DNA of 64,000 nt from Soonwooa sp023440705 (GTDB lineage Bacteria; Bacteroidota; Bacteroidia; Flavobacteriales; Weeksellaceae), in contig JAEXRP010000110.1 of NCBI GenBank assembly GCA_023440705.1, positions 26,148-90,147 on the forward strand, written 5' to 3'. Made by a program: the position numbers and the translations under genes. Of the stretch, positions 8,802-17,585 are shown piece by piece. The notes below the pieces were generated by a model. It ran no database searches, was not told the origin of the DNA, and worked only from the letters and a program-made list of their open reading frames with translations. Positions within the stretch are counted from its first letter, which is position 1. Every line of letters begins with the position of its first letter.

Positions 8802-11800
8802 TTATTCCTCAAGTCTTACGTCAAGTCCAAGACCTTGTAACTCGTGAAGTAATACGTTGAAAGATTCTGGAATACCAGGTTCTGGCATTGCTTCTCCTTT
8901 CGCGATCGCTTCATACGTTTTCGCTCTACCAATCACGTCATCCGACTTAACAGTCAAGATTTCTCTAAGGATATTAGATGCACCGAATGCTTCTAATGCC
9001 CAAACCTCCATCTCTCCGAAACGCTGACCACCGAATTGCGCTTTACCTCCTAACGGCTGTTGCGTAATTAATGAGTAAGGTCCGATAGAACGTGCGTGCA
9101 TCTTATCATCTACCATGTGACCTAACTTAAGCATGTAGATTACCCCAACTGTTGCCGGTTGTGTAAATCTCTCACCTGTACCACCATCGAATAGATATGT
9201 GTTACCATAAGCAGGAAGTGATGCTTTGTCTGTGTATTCTGTAATCTGATCTAGCTCTGCACCATCAAAGATTGGTGTTGCGAACTTCAATCCTAACTTC
9301 TTACCAGCCCAACCAAGAACTGTTTCGTAGATCTGACCAATGTTCATACGAGAAGGTACCCCAAGTGGATTCAATACGATATCTACTGGTGTTCCGTCTT
9401 CTAAGAATGGCATATCCTCTTCACGAACGATTCTTGATACGATACCTTTGTTACCGTGACGACCTGCCATCTTATCACCAACGTTTAGTTTACGTTTTTT
9501 AGCGATATAGACTTTAGCCAACTTCATGATACCTGCAGGAAGTTCATCCCCAATAGAAAGTGCGAATTTTTCTCTGTTTTTCACACCTTGGATATCGTTA
9601 TACTTAATCTTATAGTTGTGGATTAATTGTTTGATCAATTCGTTTTTGTCCGCATCAACTGTCCAGTCAGAACCGCTAATGTTAACATAATCCTCAACAC
9701 TTGTCAATAACTTCTGAGTGAATTTAACACCTTTACCGATTACTTCTTCATCTAAATCATTTTTAACACCTTGAGATGTTTTTCCTGAAACTAAAATGTT
9801 AAGTTTTTCGATTAACGTATTTCTTAAATCATCGAATTTAGCTTTGTAAGTATTTTCGATTTCTTCAAGTTTGATTTTCTCTTCAGATCTTTTCTTTTTG
9901 TCTTTGATGTTTCTAGAGAACAACTTCTTATTGATAACAACACCTCTTAATGAAGAGTCAGCTTTCAACGAAGCATCTTTAACATCACCAGCTTTATCAC
10001 CGAAGATTGCACGAAGAAGTTTTTCTTCTGGTGTTGGATCTGACTCACCTTTTGGAGTAATCTTACCAATCAAAATATCACCAGGCTTAACCTCTGCACC
10101 GATACGGATCATACCATTTTCATCAAGGTCTTTAGTAGCCTCTTCAGAAACGTTAGGGATATCTGCTGTTAATTCTTCCATACCTAATTTGGTATCACGA
10201 ACTTCTAGAGAATACTCATCAACGTGGATTGACGTAAACCAGTCCTCACGAACTACTTTCTCGTTAATTACGATGGCATCCTCAAAGTTGTAACCTTTCC
10301 AAGGCATGAAGGCAACCACCAAGTTTCTACCCAAAGCTAATTCTCCGTTTTCAGTTGCGTAACCGTCACAAAGAACTTGACCTTTCTCAACAACATCACC
10401 AACTCTTACAATTGGTTTCAACGTGATTGTTGTAGATTGGTTCGTTTTTCTAAACTTAGTTAAGTTATAAGTTTTAGTACCTGTATCGAAAGAAACTAGA
10501 TCCTGATCTTCGCTTCTGTCATATTTAATAGTAATCTTGTTAGCATCAACATACTCTACAGTACCAGTGCCTTCAGCATTGATTAAGATTCTAGAATCTC
10601 TAGCAACTTGCTTTTCTAGACCTGTACCAACGATAGGCGCTTGTGGTCTAAGTAGAGGAACGGCCTGACGCATCATGTTAGATCCCATCAACGCACGGTT
10701 CGCATCATCATGCTCCAAGAAAGGAATCAATGAAGCCGAAATACCAGAAATCTGGTTAGGTGCAACGTCGATAAGGTCAACTTGCTGAGGCTCAACAACT
10801 GGATAGTCACCATCTAGACGTGCAATAACACGATCTGTAGAGATTTCTCCATCATCTTTCATCTCAACGTTCGCTTGTGCGATTACTTTATCTTCTTCGT
10901 CTTCTGCGTTAAGGTAAATTGGAGCACTGTCCAAATCTACTTTACCGTTTTCTACTTGACGATAAGGTGTCTCGATGAAACCTAATTGGTTAATTTTTGC
11001 ATAGATACCCAATGAAGAGATCAAACCAATGTTTGGCCCTTCCGGAGTTTCGATTGGACAGATACGACCGTAGTGTGTATGGTGAACGTCACGAACCTCG
11101 AAACCTGCTCTTTCTCTTGATAAACCACCAGGCCCTAGAGCAGAAAGTCTACGCTTGTGCGTGATTTCTGAAAGTGGGTTGGTTTGGTCCATGAACTGAG
11201 AAAGCTGGTTGGTACCAAAGAATGAATTAATTACTGATGTTAAAGTTTTAGCATTAACAAGATCAAGAGGTGTAAAGATTTCGTTATCTCTAACGTTCAT
11301 TCTTTCTTTAATCGTACGAGCGATTCTTGAAAGACCAACACCGAATTGTCCTGATAATTGCTCACCAACAGTTTTAATTCTTCTGTTAGATAAGTGGTCG
11401 ATATCATCAACTTCCGCTTTAGAGTTTACCAACTCGATCAAGTGCTTAACGATAGAGATAATATCTTCTTTAGTTAAAACTTGAATATCTTCAGCGATGT
11501 TAAGACCTAATTTTTTATTCAATCTGTAACGACCAACTTCACCTAAAGAGTAACGTTGCTCTGAGAAGAATAATTTTTCGATAATTCCTCTAGCTGTTTC
11601 CTCATCTGGTGCATCTGCGTTACGAAGCTGACGGTAGATATACTCTACAGCTTCTTTCTCAGAGTTAGTTGGGTCTTTTTGTAATGTATTTTGGATGATA
11701 GAGAATTCGTTAGAATTTTCGTTGTGGATAAGGATTGTCTTAACCCCAGATTCCAAAATAATATCAAGATGCTCTTTTTCTAGAACAGTCTCGCGGTCAA

Positions 11801-12629
11801 GGATAATTTCATTTCTTTCGATAGAAACAACCTCACCTGTATCTTCGTCAACGAAATCTTCGAACCAAGTGTTCAATACTCTCGCAGCCAAAGTTCTACC
11901 TTGTACTTTTTTAAGGTTTGCTTTGTTAACTTTAACCTCTTCTGCAAGGTCAAAAATCTGAAGAATCTCTTTATCAGACTCATAACCAATTGCTCTAAGA
12001 AGCGTTGTTAAAGGTAACTTTTTCTTACGGTCGATATACGCATACATTACGCTGTTGATATCGGTTGTAAATTCCATCCAAGATCCTTTGAAAGGGATAA
12101 TTCTTGAATAATACAACTTCGTACCATTCGCGTGATAAGTTTGACCAAAGAATACACCTGGAGATCTGTGCAACTGTGTTACAATAACACGCTCAGCTCC
12201 GTTGATGATGAAAGATCCTGAAGGCGTCATGTAAGGAACTGGCCCTAAATAAACGTCCTGAACAACCGTTTGGAAATCCTCGTGTTCTGGATCTGTACAA
12301 TACAATTTCAATCTAGCTTTTAACGGAACGCTGTACGTCAAACCTCTCTCAACACACTCGTCGATAGAATAACGTGGCGAATCTACTAGATAGTCTAAGA
12401 ACTCTAGAACGAATTGGTTTCTAGAATCTGTAATTGGAAAATTCTCCTGGAACGTACCATAAAGGCTCTCATTAAGACGTTGTTCAGGAAGCGTGTCTAA
12501 CTGGAAAAAATCCTTGAAAGACTGGATTTGGATATCCAAAAAGTCAGGCGTTACAATCTTACCTTTCGCAGAAGAAAAGTTGATTCTTTCAGTCCCTTTG
12601 ATTTTTGAATTTGCCTGTGTTTTACTCAT
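8802..12629 (-). CDS. rpoB: DNA-directed RNA polymerase subunit beta
   Basis: Second-largest RNA polymerase subunit (1275 aa), forming the catalytic cleft with rpoC and carrying the rifamycin pocket (QFMDQTNPLSEITHKRRLSALGPGG split around residues 475-500). Also seen: GRHGNKGIVSRI, MNIGQIYETVLGWAG and the C-terminal GGQRFGEMEVWALEAFGA clamp motif. The ATG at 12629 gives MSKTQANSKIKGTERINFSS. It follows tex, not rplL, and has its own promoter and a leader of about 300 nt, so it is probably transcribed apart from the ribosomal-protein genes. Confidence 0.99.
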   Translation of the reverse strand: MSKTQANSKIKGTERINFSSAKGKIVTPDFLDIQIQSFKDFFQLDTLPEQRLNESLYGTFQENFPITDSRNQFVLEFLDYLVDSPRYSIDECVERGLTYSVPLKARLKLYCTDPEHEDFQTVVQDVYLGPVPYMTPSGSFIINGAERVIVTQLHRSPGVFFGQTYHANGTKLYYSRIIPFKGSWMEFTTDINSVMYAYIDRKKKLPLTTLLRAIGYESDKEILQIFDLAEEVKVNKANLKKVQGRTLAARVLNTWFEDFVDEDTGEVVSIERNEIILDRETVLEKEHLDIILESGVKTILIHNENSNEFSIIQNTLQKDPTNSEKEAVEYIYRQLRNADAPDEETARGIIEKLFFSEQRYSLGEVGRYRLNKKLGLNIAEDIQVLTKEDIISIVKHLIELVNSKAEVDDIDHLSNRRIKTVGEQLSGQFGVGLSRIARTIKERMNVRDNEIFTPLDLVNAKTLTSVINSFFGTNQLSQFMDQTNPLSEITHKRRLSALGPGGLSRERAGFEVRDVHHTHYGRICPIETPEGPNIGLISSLGIYAKINQLGFIETPYRQVENGKVDLDSAPIYLNAEDEEDKVIAQANVEMKDDGEISTDRVIARLDGDYPVVEPQQVDLIDVAPNQISGISASLIPFLEHDDANRALMGSNMMRQAVPLLRPQAPIVGTGLEKQVARDSRILINAEGTGTVEYVDANKITIKYDRSEDQDLVSFDTGTKTYNLTKFRKTNQSTTITLKPIVRVGDVVEKGQVLCDGYATENGELALGRNLVVAFMPWKGYNFEDAIVINEKVVREDWFTSIHVDEYSLEVRDTKLGMEELTADIPNVSEEATKDLDENGMIRIGAEVKPGDILIGKITPKGESDPTPEEKLLRAIFGDKAGDVKDASLKADSSLRGVVINKKLFSRNIKDKKKRSEEKIKLEEIENTYKAKFDDLRNTLIEKLNILVSGKTSQGVKNDLDEEVIGKGVKFTQKLLTSVEDYVNISGSDWTVDADKNELIKQLIHNYKIKYNDIQGVKNREKFALSIGDELPAGIMKLAKVYIAKKRKLNVGDKMAGRHGNKGIVSRIVREEDMPFLEDGTPVDIVLNPLGVPSRMNIGQIYETVLGWAGKKLGLKFATPIFDGAELDQITEYTDKASLPAYGNTYLFDGGTGERFTQPATVGVIYMLKLGHMVDDKMHARSIGPYSLITQQPLGGKAQFGGQRFGEMEVWALEAFGASNILREILTVKSDDVIGRAKTYEAIAKGEAMPEPGIPESFNVLLHELQGLGLDVRLEE

Positions 12630-12946
12630 AAAATTACAAGAAAAAGGTTAAAAAATATTTTGTTTATCTCAAAAATATCGAAGCAGAAGAAGAAGTTTGA
12701 AAAAGATGAAAAACACTTGATTTTTGGGCTATCAGAATTGGTTTTAAATCTTTATCTTAGTTCTCGATTCTAATTCTAAGCAACGCTGGTATATCTTTTC
12801 ACAGCGTAATGCAAAATATTCTTTTCTAATTAATTTTTTGGGAATAAATAAAAACTTATATAAACAACAAAATCCCTTGTAGCCGAAGACACAAGAGGTT
12901 CAAAAGTATTGTTACCTATAAAAAGTTTATTATTAAGCCCAAAATG
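12630..12946 (-). promoter_or_regulatory. Structured 5' leader of rpoB
   Basis: From the predicted promoter to the rpoB ATG is about 310 nt without a gene. Two hairpins are visible. The first (12874-12898) pairs CTCTTGT with ACAAGGG around a UUCG-containing loop and is followed on the transcript by a U-rich tract, like an attenuator. The second (12780-12812) pairs GC-ACGCTG with CAGCGT. Autogenous or attenuation control of rpoBC is inference. Confidence 0.5.
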
Positions 12947-12951
12947 AGGTG

Positions 12952-12982
12952 CAAAGATACAATTATTTATCCTGACTCACAA
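12952..12982 (-). promoter_or_regulatory. Bacteroidota-type promoter of rpoB
   Basis: On the minus strand: TTG (12980-12982), 20-nt spacer, TATCTTTG (12952-12959), which matches the -33/-7 consensus TTG...TAnnTTTG. It lies in the tex-rpoB gap. Confidence 0.65.
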
Positions 12983-13058
12983 GTGCTTGCATTTCTGAAA
13001 AGCGTTAAACATTTCATAAAAAAAGTACCAATAAAAATCGATACTTTTAATTATGAAC

Positions 13059-15182
13059 TTAAAGAATCATTGTCAACTGAATGCGTTTCCTTTGTTCATC
13101 GATTTCTACAACTTTCACTTGAACATGTTGATGAAGCTTCACAACTTCATTTACATCCGAAACAAAACCTTCTTTAAGTTGAGAAATATGAACCAAGCCG
13201 CTTTCTTTAATTCCGATATCTACAAAACATCCGAAAGCGGTGATATTATTGACAATTCCAGGAAGAATCATCCCTACTTTTACATCCGAAAGTTTTCTAA
13301 TATTTTTATCGAATTCGAAAACCTTTGTTGCTTTTCGAGGATCGAGACCTGGTTTTTCTAATTCTTTTAAAATATCTTGAATCACCAAAACACCAACTTC
13401 TGCATTTGCATAATTGGAAGCTTGAATTTTTGAAATTAAATCTTTATTTGAAATCAAATCCTTCACCGAAGTTTTTAGGTCCTTAGCCATTTTTTCCACT
13501 AAAGAATAAGCTTCTGGATGAACTGAAGAATTATCTAATGGATTTTCAGCTTCTCGAATTCTTAAAAATCCTGCAGCTTGCTGAAATGCTTTTTCTCCCA
13601 AACGAGGAACTTTCTTCAACTCTTTTCTTGAATTAAAAGCACCATTTTCTGAGCGATAAGCAACGATGTTTTCCGCCATCTTTTCGCCAATTCCAGAAAC
13701 GTAACTCAAAAGCGATTTACTCGCCGTATTTAAATTAACACCAACGGAATTCACGCAACGCATTACGGTAGAATCGAGCTCTTCTTTTAATAAACTTTGA
13801 TCGACATCGTGTTGATATTGCCCAACGCCAATGGATTTTGCATCAATTTTCACCAATTCTGCCAAAGGATCAGAAAGTCGCCGACCAATGGAAACCGCAC
13901 CACGAACGGTAACATCATAATTCGGAAACTCATCACGAGCAATTTTTGAAGCCGAATAAATCGATGCTCCAGCCTCAGAAACCACAAAAACCTGAATCGG
14001 TTTATCGAAAGCAATTTTCTTAATGAAAAACTCCGTTTCGCGAGACGCTGTCCCATTTCCGATAGAAATCACTTCAATATTGTAAGCGCTTACCATCGAT
14101 CGAATTTTCTTCATCGCCATTCCACTTTCATTTTGTGGCGCGTGAGGATAAATGGTTTCGTTGTGTAACAAATCTCCTTTTTCGTCCAAACAAACCACTT
14201 TACAACCCGTTCTGTAACCAGGATCGATGGCTAGAATTCGTTTTTCACCCAAAGGTGCAGCGAGAAGAAGCTGTTTTAAATTTTCAGAAAAAACATCGAT
14301 AGCTTTGATGTCGGCTTTCAATTTAGCTTCCGATAAAACTTCATTGGAAATTGCGGGTTCCAACAATCTTTTAAAAGCGTCTTTTGCAGCCAATTCAATT
14401 TGTTCAGCGCAATCATTTTTAGATTTGATGACGGCTTTTTCTATCAATTCTAAAGCTTCATCTTTGTCAACATTTATTTTCACTTTTACAAAAGATTCGG
14501 CTTCTGCACGCAACATCGCTAACAATCTGTGCGACGGAATTCTCGACAAACTTTCTTCCCATTCGAAATATTGATTAAATTTTTGAGCCGCGTCTTCGGA
14601 TTCTTTGGTTTTAACCACTTTTGAAGAAATTGTCGCTTTTCTTTGATATAAAAAACGAAGTTGTTTTCTGATGTACAAATTCTCGTTCAACCATTCTGCG
14701 ATAATATCTCGAGCGCCTTGCAAAGCTTCTTCTTCAGACTCCAATTTTCCTTTGACATATTTTGATGCTGTAAAAAGTATATCATTGGAATTTTGAGACA
14801 TAATGATTTTTGCCAAAGGCTCTAAACCTAAACTGCGAGCGACTTCCGCTTTGGTATTTTTCTTTTTCTTGAATGGTAAATACAAATCTTCAATCAATTG
14901 CAAATCGAAAGCATTTTCCAATTTAGATTTTAAATCAGGTGTCAACAAATCTTGTTCTTCAATAGATTTTAATACCGAGGTTTTTCGTTTAACAATTTCA
15001 TCAAAATTTTTAGAATGCTTTTGAATTAGTTCGATCTGAACTTCATCTAAATTTCCTGTTTTATCTTTTCTATATCGCGCAATAAACGGAATCGTACAAT
15101 CTTCATTAAAAAGCTGAAGTGTTGCATTAATCGACGAAGTAGAAAGTTGAGTTTGATTATGTATAAATTGAGTTTTGTCCAT
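13059..15182 (-). CDS. tex: Tex family RNA-binding transcription accessory protein
   Basis: 707 aa, the usual Tex length. Seen in order: Tex N-terminal helical region with PFIARYRKDKTGNLDE; a YqgF/RuvC-like domain starting at RILAIDPGYRTGCKVV; helix-hairpin-helix segments around LLSYVSGIGEKMAENIVAYR and FNSRKELKKVPRLG; and a C-terminal S1 RNA-binding domain of about 75 residues (VGMILPGIVNNITAFGCFVDIG). Tex proteins bind nucleic acid and act in transcription. The gene sits between rplL (with its terminator) and rpoB on the same strand, which separates the usual rplL-rpoB pair. It is cytoplasmic, with no sign of decay. Confidence 0.95.
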   Translation of the reverse strand: MDKTQFIHNQTQLSTSSINATLQLFNEDCTIPFIARYRKDKTGNLDEVQIELIQKHSKNFDEIVKRKTSVLKSIEEQDLLTPDLKSKLENAFDLQLIEDLYLPFKKKKNTKAEVARSLGLEPLAKIIMSQNSNDILFTASKYVKGKLESEEEALQGARDIIAEWLNENLYIRKQLRFLYQRKATISSKVVKTKESEDAAQKFNQYFEWEESLSRIPSHRLLAMLRAEAESFVKVKINVDKDEALELIEKAVIKSKNDCAEQIELAAKDAFKRLLEPAISNEVLSEAKLKADIKAIDVFSENLKQLLLAAPLGEKRILAIDPGYRTGCKVVCLDEKGDLLHNETIYPHAPQNESGMAMKKIRSMVSAYNIEVISIGNGTASRETEFFIKKIAFDKPIQVFVVSEAGASIYSASKIARDEFPNYDVTVRGAVSIGRRLSDPLAELVKIDAKSIGVGQYQHDVDQSLLKEELDSTVMRCVNSVGVNLNTASKSLLSYVSGIGEKMAENIVAYRSENGAFNSRKELKKVPRLGEKAFQQAAGFLRIREAENPLDNSSVHPEAYSLVEKMAKDLKTSVKDLISNKDLISKIQASNYANAEVGVLVIQDILKELEKPGLDPRKATKVFEFDKNIRKLSDVKVGMILPGIVNNITAFGCFVDIGIKESGLVHISQLKEGFVSDVNEVVKLHQHVQVKVVEIDEQRKRIQLTMIL

Positions 15183-15235
15183 TTCAAAAATTAGAAAAGC
15201 GAAGATAAAAAATGTTTGTTAGAAAAAAGAATCAA

Positions 15236-15268
15236 TAAAAAAAGCCACCCCAAATTGGGATGGCTTCT
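15236..15268 (-). terminator. Intrinsic terminator after rplL
   Basis: Minus strand: AAGCCATCCC, loop AATT, GGGGTGGCTT, then T7. It separates rplKAJL from tex and rpoBC. Confidence 0.85.
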
Positions 15269-15288
15269 TGTATTATATAAATTGAAAA

Positions 15289-15657
15289 TTATTTCAATTC
15301 AACTTCAGCACCAGCTTCTTCTAATTGCTTCTTAAGCGCTTCAGCTTCGTCTTTAGAAACACCTTCTTTGATTGGAGAAGGAGCTCCGTCTACGATATCT
15401 TTAGCTTCTTTAAGACCAGCACCAGTTAAATCTTTTACTAATTTAACAACAGCTAATTTAGAAGCACCAGCTGACTTAAGGATTACGTCGAATTCAGTTT
15501 TTTCCTCAGCAGCTTCACCAGCACCACCAGCAGCTACAACTACAGCAGCAGCAGCAGGCTCGATTCCGTACTCATCTTTAAGGATAGTAGCTAATTCGTT
15601 AACGTCTTTTACAGTTAGGTTTACAAGCGTTTCCGCTAAATTTTTTAAATCTGACAT
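15289..15657 (-). CDS. rplL: Ribosomal protein bL12 (L7/L12)
   Basis: 122-aa stalk protein of the 50S subunit that recruits translation GTPases. The N-terminal dimerisation part (LKNLAETLVNLTVKDVNELA), an Ala/Gly-rich hinge (AAAAVVVAAGGAGEAAEE) and the C-terminal domain (KLVKDLTGAGLKEAKDIVDG) are all present. It follows rplJ by 49 bp and is followed by a strong terminator, so it closes the rplKAJL operon here. Confidence 0.99.
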   Translation of the reverse strand: MSDLKNLAETLVNLTVKDVNELATILKDEYGIEPAAAAVVVAAGGAGEAAEEKTEFDVILKSAGASKLAVVKLVKDLTGAGLKEAKDIVDGAPSPIKEGVSKDEAEALKKQLEEAGAEVELK

Positions 15658-15706
15658 TGTATTAATGTTTTGTTTGTTGAACTTTATTGATTTGTTTTGA
15701 GTTTAA

Positions 15707-16276
15707 TTATTCTGCGCTAGCTTCTGGAGTTTCAGTAGCTGGAGCTTCTTCTGCCTTTACTTCTTCTACAGCTGGAGCTTCTACTTCTGTCGCACCTTCT
15801 GCTTTGTTTTGTAATGCAGATACCAATCTTTGGATTGGAGATTGAAGTAATCCAATGATTTCTCCGATCATCTCCTCCTTAGACTTGATGTTAGCAAGAG
15901 TGTCTAGGTTGTTATCACCAACATAAACTGTTTCTTGTAAGAATGCAGATTTAAGAGCTGGTTTTTCAGCTTTTTTTCTGAATCCTTGGATTAATTTAGC
16001 AGGAGCGTTAGCAGTTTCAGCGATCATTACTACTGAATTCCCTTTGAAAGTTGGGAACATTTCAGAATAATCTACACCTTCAACTTGCTCCATAGCTTTT
16101 TGTAAAAGTGTATTTTTAACAACTTTTACTTTGATATTTTGCTTGAAAGCTTGTCTTCTAAAATCTGAAGTCTGACCAGCATTCAATCCTTCAAGATCAG
16201 CTACATAAACAACTTTAGCATCTTGTAGTAGATCTTTTATATCTTGTATTACTAATACTTTTTCTTCTTTTGTCAT
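15707..16276 (-). CDS. rplJ: Ribosomal protein uL10
   Basis: 189-aa base of the ribosomal stalk; binds 23S rRNA and carries L7/L12 dimers. Start MTKEEKVLVIQDIKDLLQDA and the TSDFRRQAFKQNIKVKVVKN stretch are typical. The C-terminus is extended by about 25 Ala/Glu/Val-rich acidic residues, which makes it longer than the E. coli protein (165 aa); such tails occur in Bacteroidota. Operon gene, 12 bp after rplA. Confidence 0.98.
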   Translation of the reverse strand: MTKEEKVLVIQDIKDLLQDAKVVYVADLEGLNAGQTSDFRRQAFKQNIKVKVVKNTLLQKAMEQVEGVDYSEMFPTFKGNSVVMIAETANAPAKLIQGFRKKAEKPALKSAFLQETVYVGDNNLDTLANIKSKEEMIGEIIGLLQSPIQRLVSALQNKAEGATEVEAPAVEEVKAEEAPATETPEASAE

Positions 16277-16288
16277 TTCTTCTCGATT

Positions 16289-16981
16289 TTAGTTTACAGA
16301 TTTCGTGTCAATGGCAATACCTGGACTCATAGTAGAAGAAAGGTAGATAGACTTAACGTATACACCTTTAGCCGCAGTTGGCTTTAACTTCATTAGAGTT
16401 TGGATTAATTCCTGAGCATTTTCCTTGATTTTATCAGCATCGAAAGATACTTTACCGATAGCAGCGTGGATAATACCATATTTGTCAACTTTGAAGTCGA
16501 TTTTACCAGATTTCACTTCAGAAACTGCTTTACCTACTTCCATTGTAACAGTACCAGATTTTGGGTTTGGCATTAGACCTCTTGGACCTAATACACGTCC
16601 TAAAGGACCTAGTTTACCCATAACTGCTGGCATAGTAACGATAACGTCAACATCTGTCCAACCATCTTTTATTTTTTGTAAGTACTCATCAAGACCTACA
16701 TAATCAGCACCAGCTTCTTTAGCTTCTGCTTCTTTATCTGGAGTTACTAAAGCAAGAACTTTAACATCCTTACCTGTACCATGAGGAAGAGATACAACAC
16801 CTCTTACCATTTGGTTAGCTTTTCTTGGATCAACGCCTAATCTTACAGCGATATCTACAGAAGCATCAAACTTTGCAGTGTTTACTTCTTTCACTAAAGC
16901 AGAACCTTCTTCTAATGAATAAGCTTTGTTCTTTTCTACTTTTGCTAAAGCTTCCTTTTGCTTTTTTGTTAATGTTGCCAT
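16289..16981 (-). CDS. rplA: Ribosomal protein uL1
   Basis: 230-aa protein of the mobile L1 stalk of the 50S subunit. Recognised by VRLGVDPRKANQMVRGVVSLPHG, PHGTGKDVKVLAL and GPRGLMPNPKSGTVT. In other bacteria L1 also represses its own operon by binding the rplK leader. A hairpin in the rplK leader here is a candidate target. It lies 5 bp after rplK, co-transcribed. Confidence 0.99.
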   Translation of the reverse strand: MATLTKKQKEALAKVEKNKAYSLEEGSALVKEVNTAKFDASVDIAVRLGVDPRKANQMVRGVVSLPHGTGKDVKVLALVTPDKEAEAKEAGADYVGLDEYLQKIKDGWTDVDVIVTMPAVMGKLGPLGRVLGPRGLMPNPKSGTVTMEVGKAVSEVKSGKIDFKVDKYGIIHAAIGKVSFDADKIKENAQELIQTLMKLKPTAAKGVYVKSIYLSSTMSPGIAIDTKSVN

Positions 16982-16986
16982 AATTC

Positions 16987-17430
16987 TTACGCGTTTGTTG
17001 GTTTAGTTCCTGTTACTCTTAATCCCATAGATCTTGCAGTTCCTGCAACCATACTCAATGCTGAATCCATTGTAAAGCAGTTAAGGTCTGCCATTTTATC
17101 TTCAGCGATTTTTTTAACTTGATCCCAAGATACAGATCCTACTTTGTTTCTGTTTGGTTCTCCAGAACCTTTCTTTACCTTAGAAGCTTCCATCAACTGA
17201 ATAGCTGCTGGAGGAGTCTTGATTACGAATTCGAAAGATTTATCTTCGTAAACCGTAATAACTACTGGTAAAACTTGTCCTGGCTTGTCTTGAGTTCTTC
17301 CGTTAAATTGTTTACAAAACTCCATGATGTTAACACCTGCAGAACCCAATGCTGGACCTACTGGTGGCGAAGGGTTTGCTGCACCTCCTTTCACCTGAAG
17401 CTTAACCATTTTAAAGACTTTCTTAGCCAT
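16987..17430 (-). CDS. rplK: Ribosomal protein uL11
   Basis: 147-aa protein of the GTPase-associated centre of the 50S subunit. Signature seen: VKGGAANPSPPVGPALGSAG near the N-terminus and MDSALSMVAGTARSMG near the C-terminus. It is the first gene of rplK-rplA-rplJ-rplL, preceded by a clear promoter and a roughly 90-nt leader with a hairpin. In textbook order it follows nusG; here a 399-aa membrane-protein gene lies between. Confidence 0.99.
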   Translation of the reverse strand: MAKKVFKMVKLQVKGGAANPSPPVGPALGSAGVNIMEFCKQFNGRTQDKPGQVLPVVITVYEDKSFEFVIKTPPAAIQLMEASKVKKGSGEPNRNKVGSVSWDQVKKIAEDKMADLNCFTMDSALSMVAGTARSMGLRVTGTKPTNA

Positions 17431-17482
17431 TTTGATTTGTTTTTGTGTGAATAATTAATGAATTTGGAAGCATTATTTATTC

Positions 17483-17517
17483 ATACCAAATTGTTGTCTC
17501 ACCTAACAAGATGGTAT
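17483..17517 (-). promoter_or_regulatory. Leader hairpin of rplKAJL
   Basis: On the transcript: ATACCA, 2-nt internal loop, TTGTT, 9-nt loop, AACAA, 2-nt internal loop, TGGTAT. It starts within a few nt of the predicted transcription start. The placement fits an autoregulatory target of L1 or another r-protein, but binding is not shown. Confidence 0.55.
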
Positions 17518-17526
17518 TTCGGATTG

Positions 17527-17557
17527 CAAAATTATAAAATATTTTTGAATCTACAAA
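17527..17557 (-). promoter_or_regulatory. Bacteroidota-type promoter of rplKAJL
   Basis: Minus strand TTTG (17554-17557), 19-nt spacer, TAATTTTG (17527-17534). Full match to the -33/-7 consensus, lying between the 399-aa gene and rplK. Confidence 0.8.
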
Positions 17558-17585
17558 CACCAAATCGTTAAAAATCAATAAGTTT

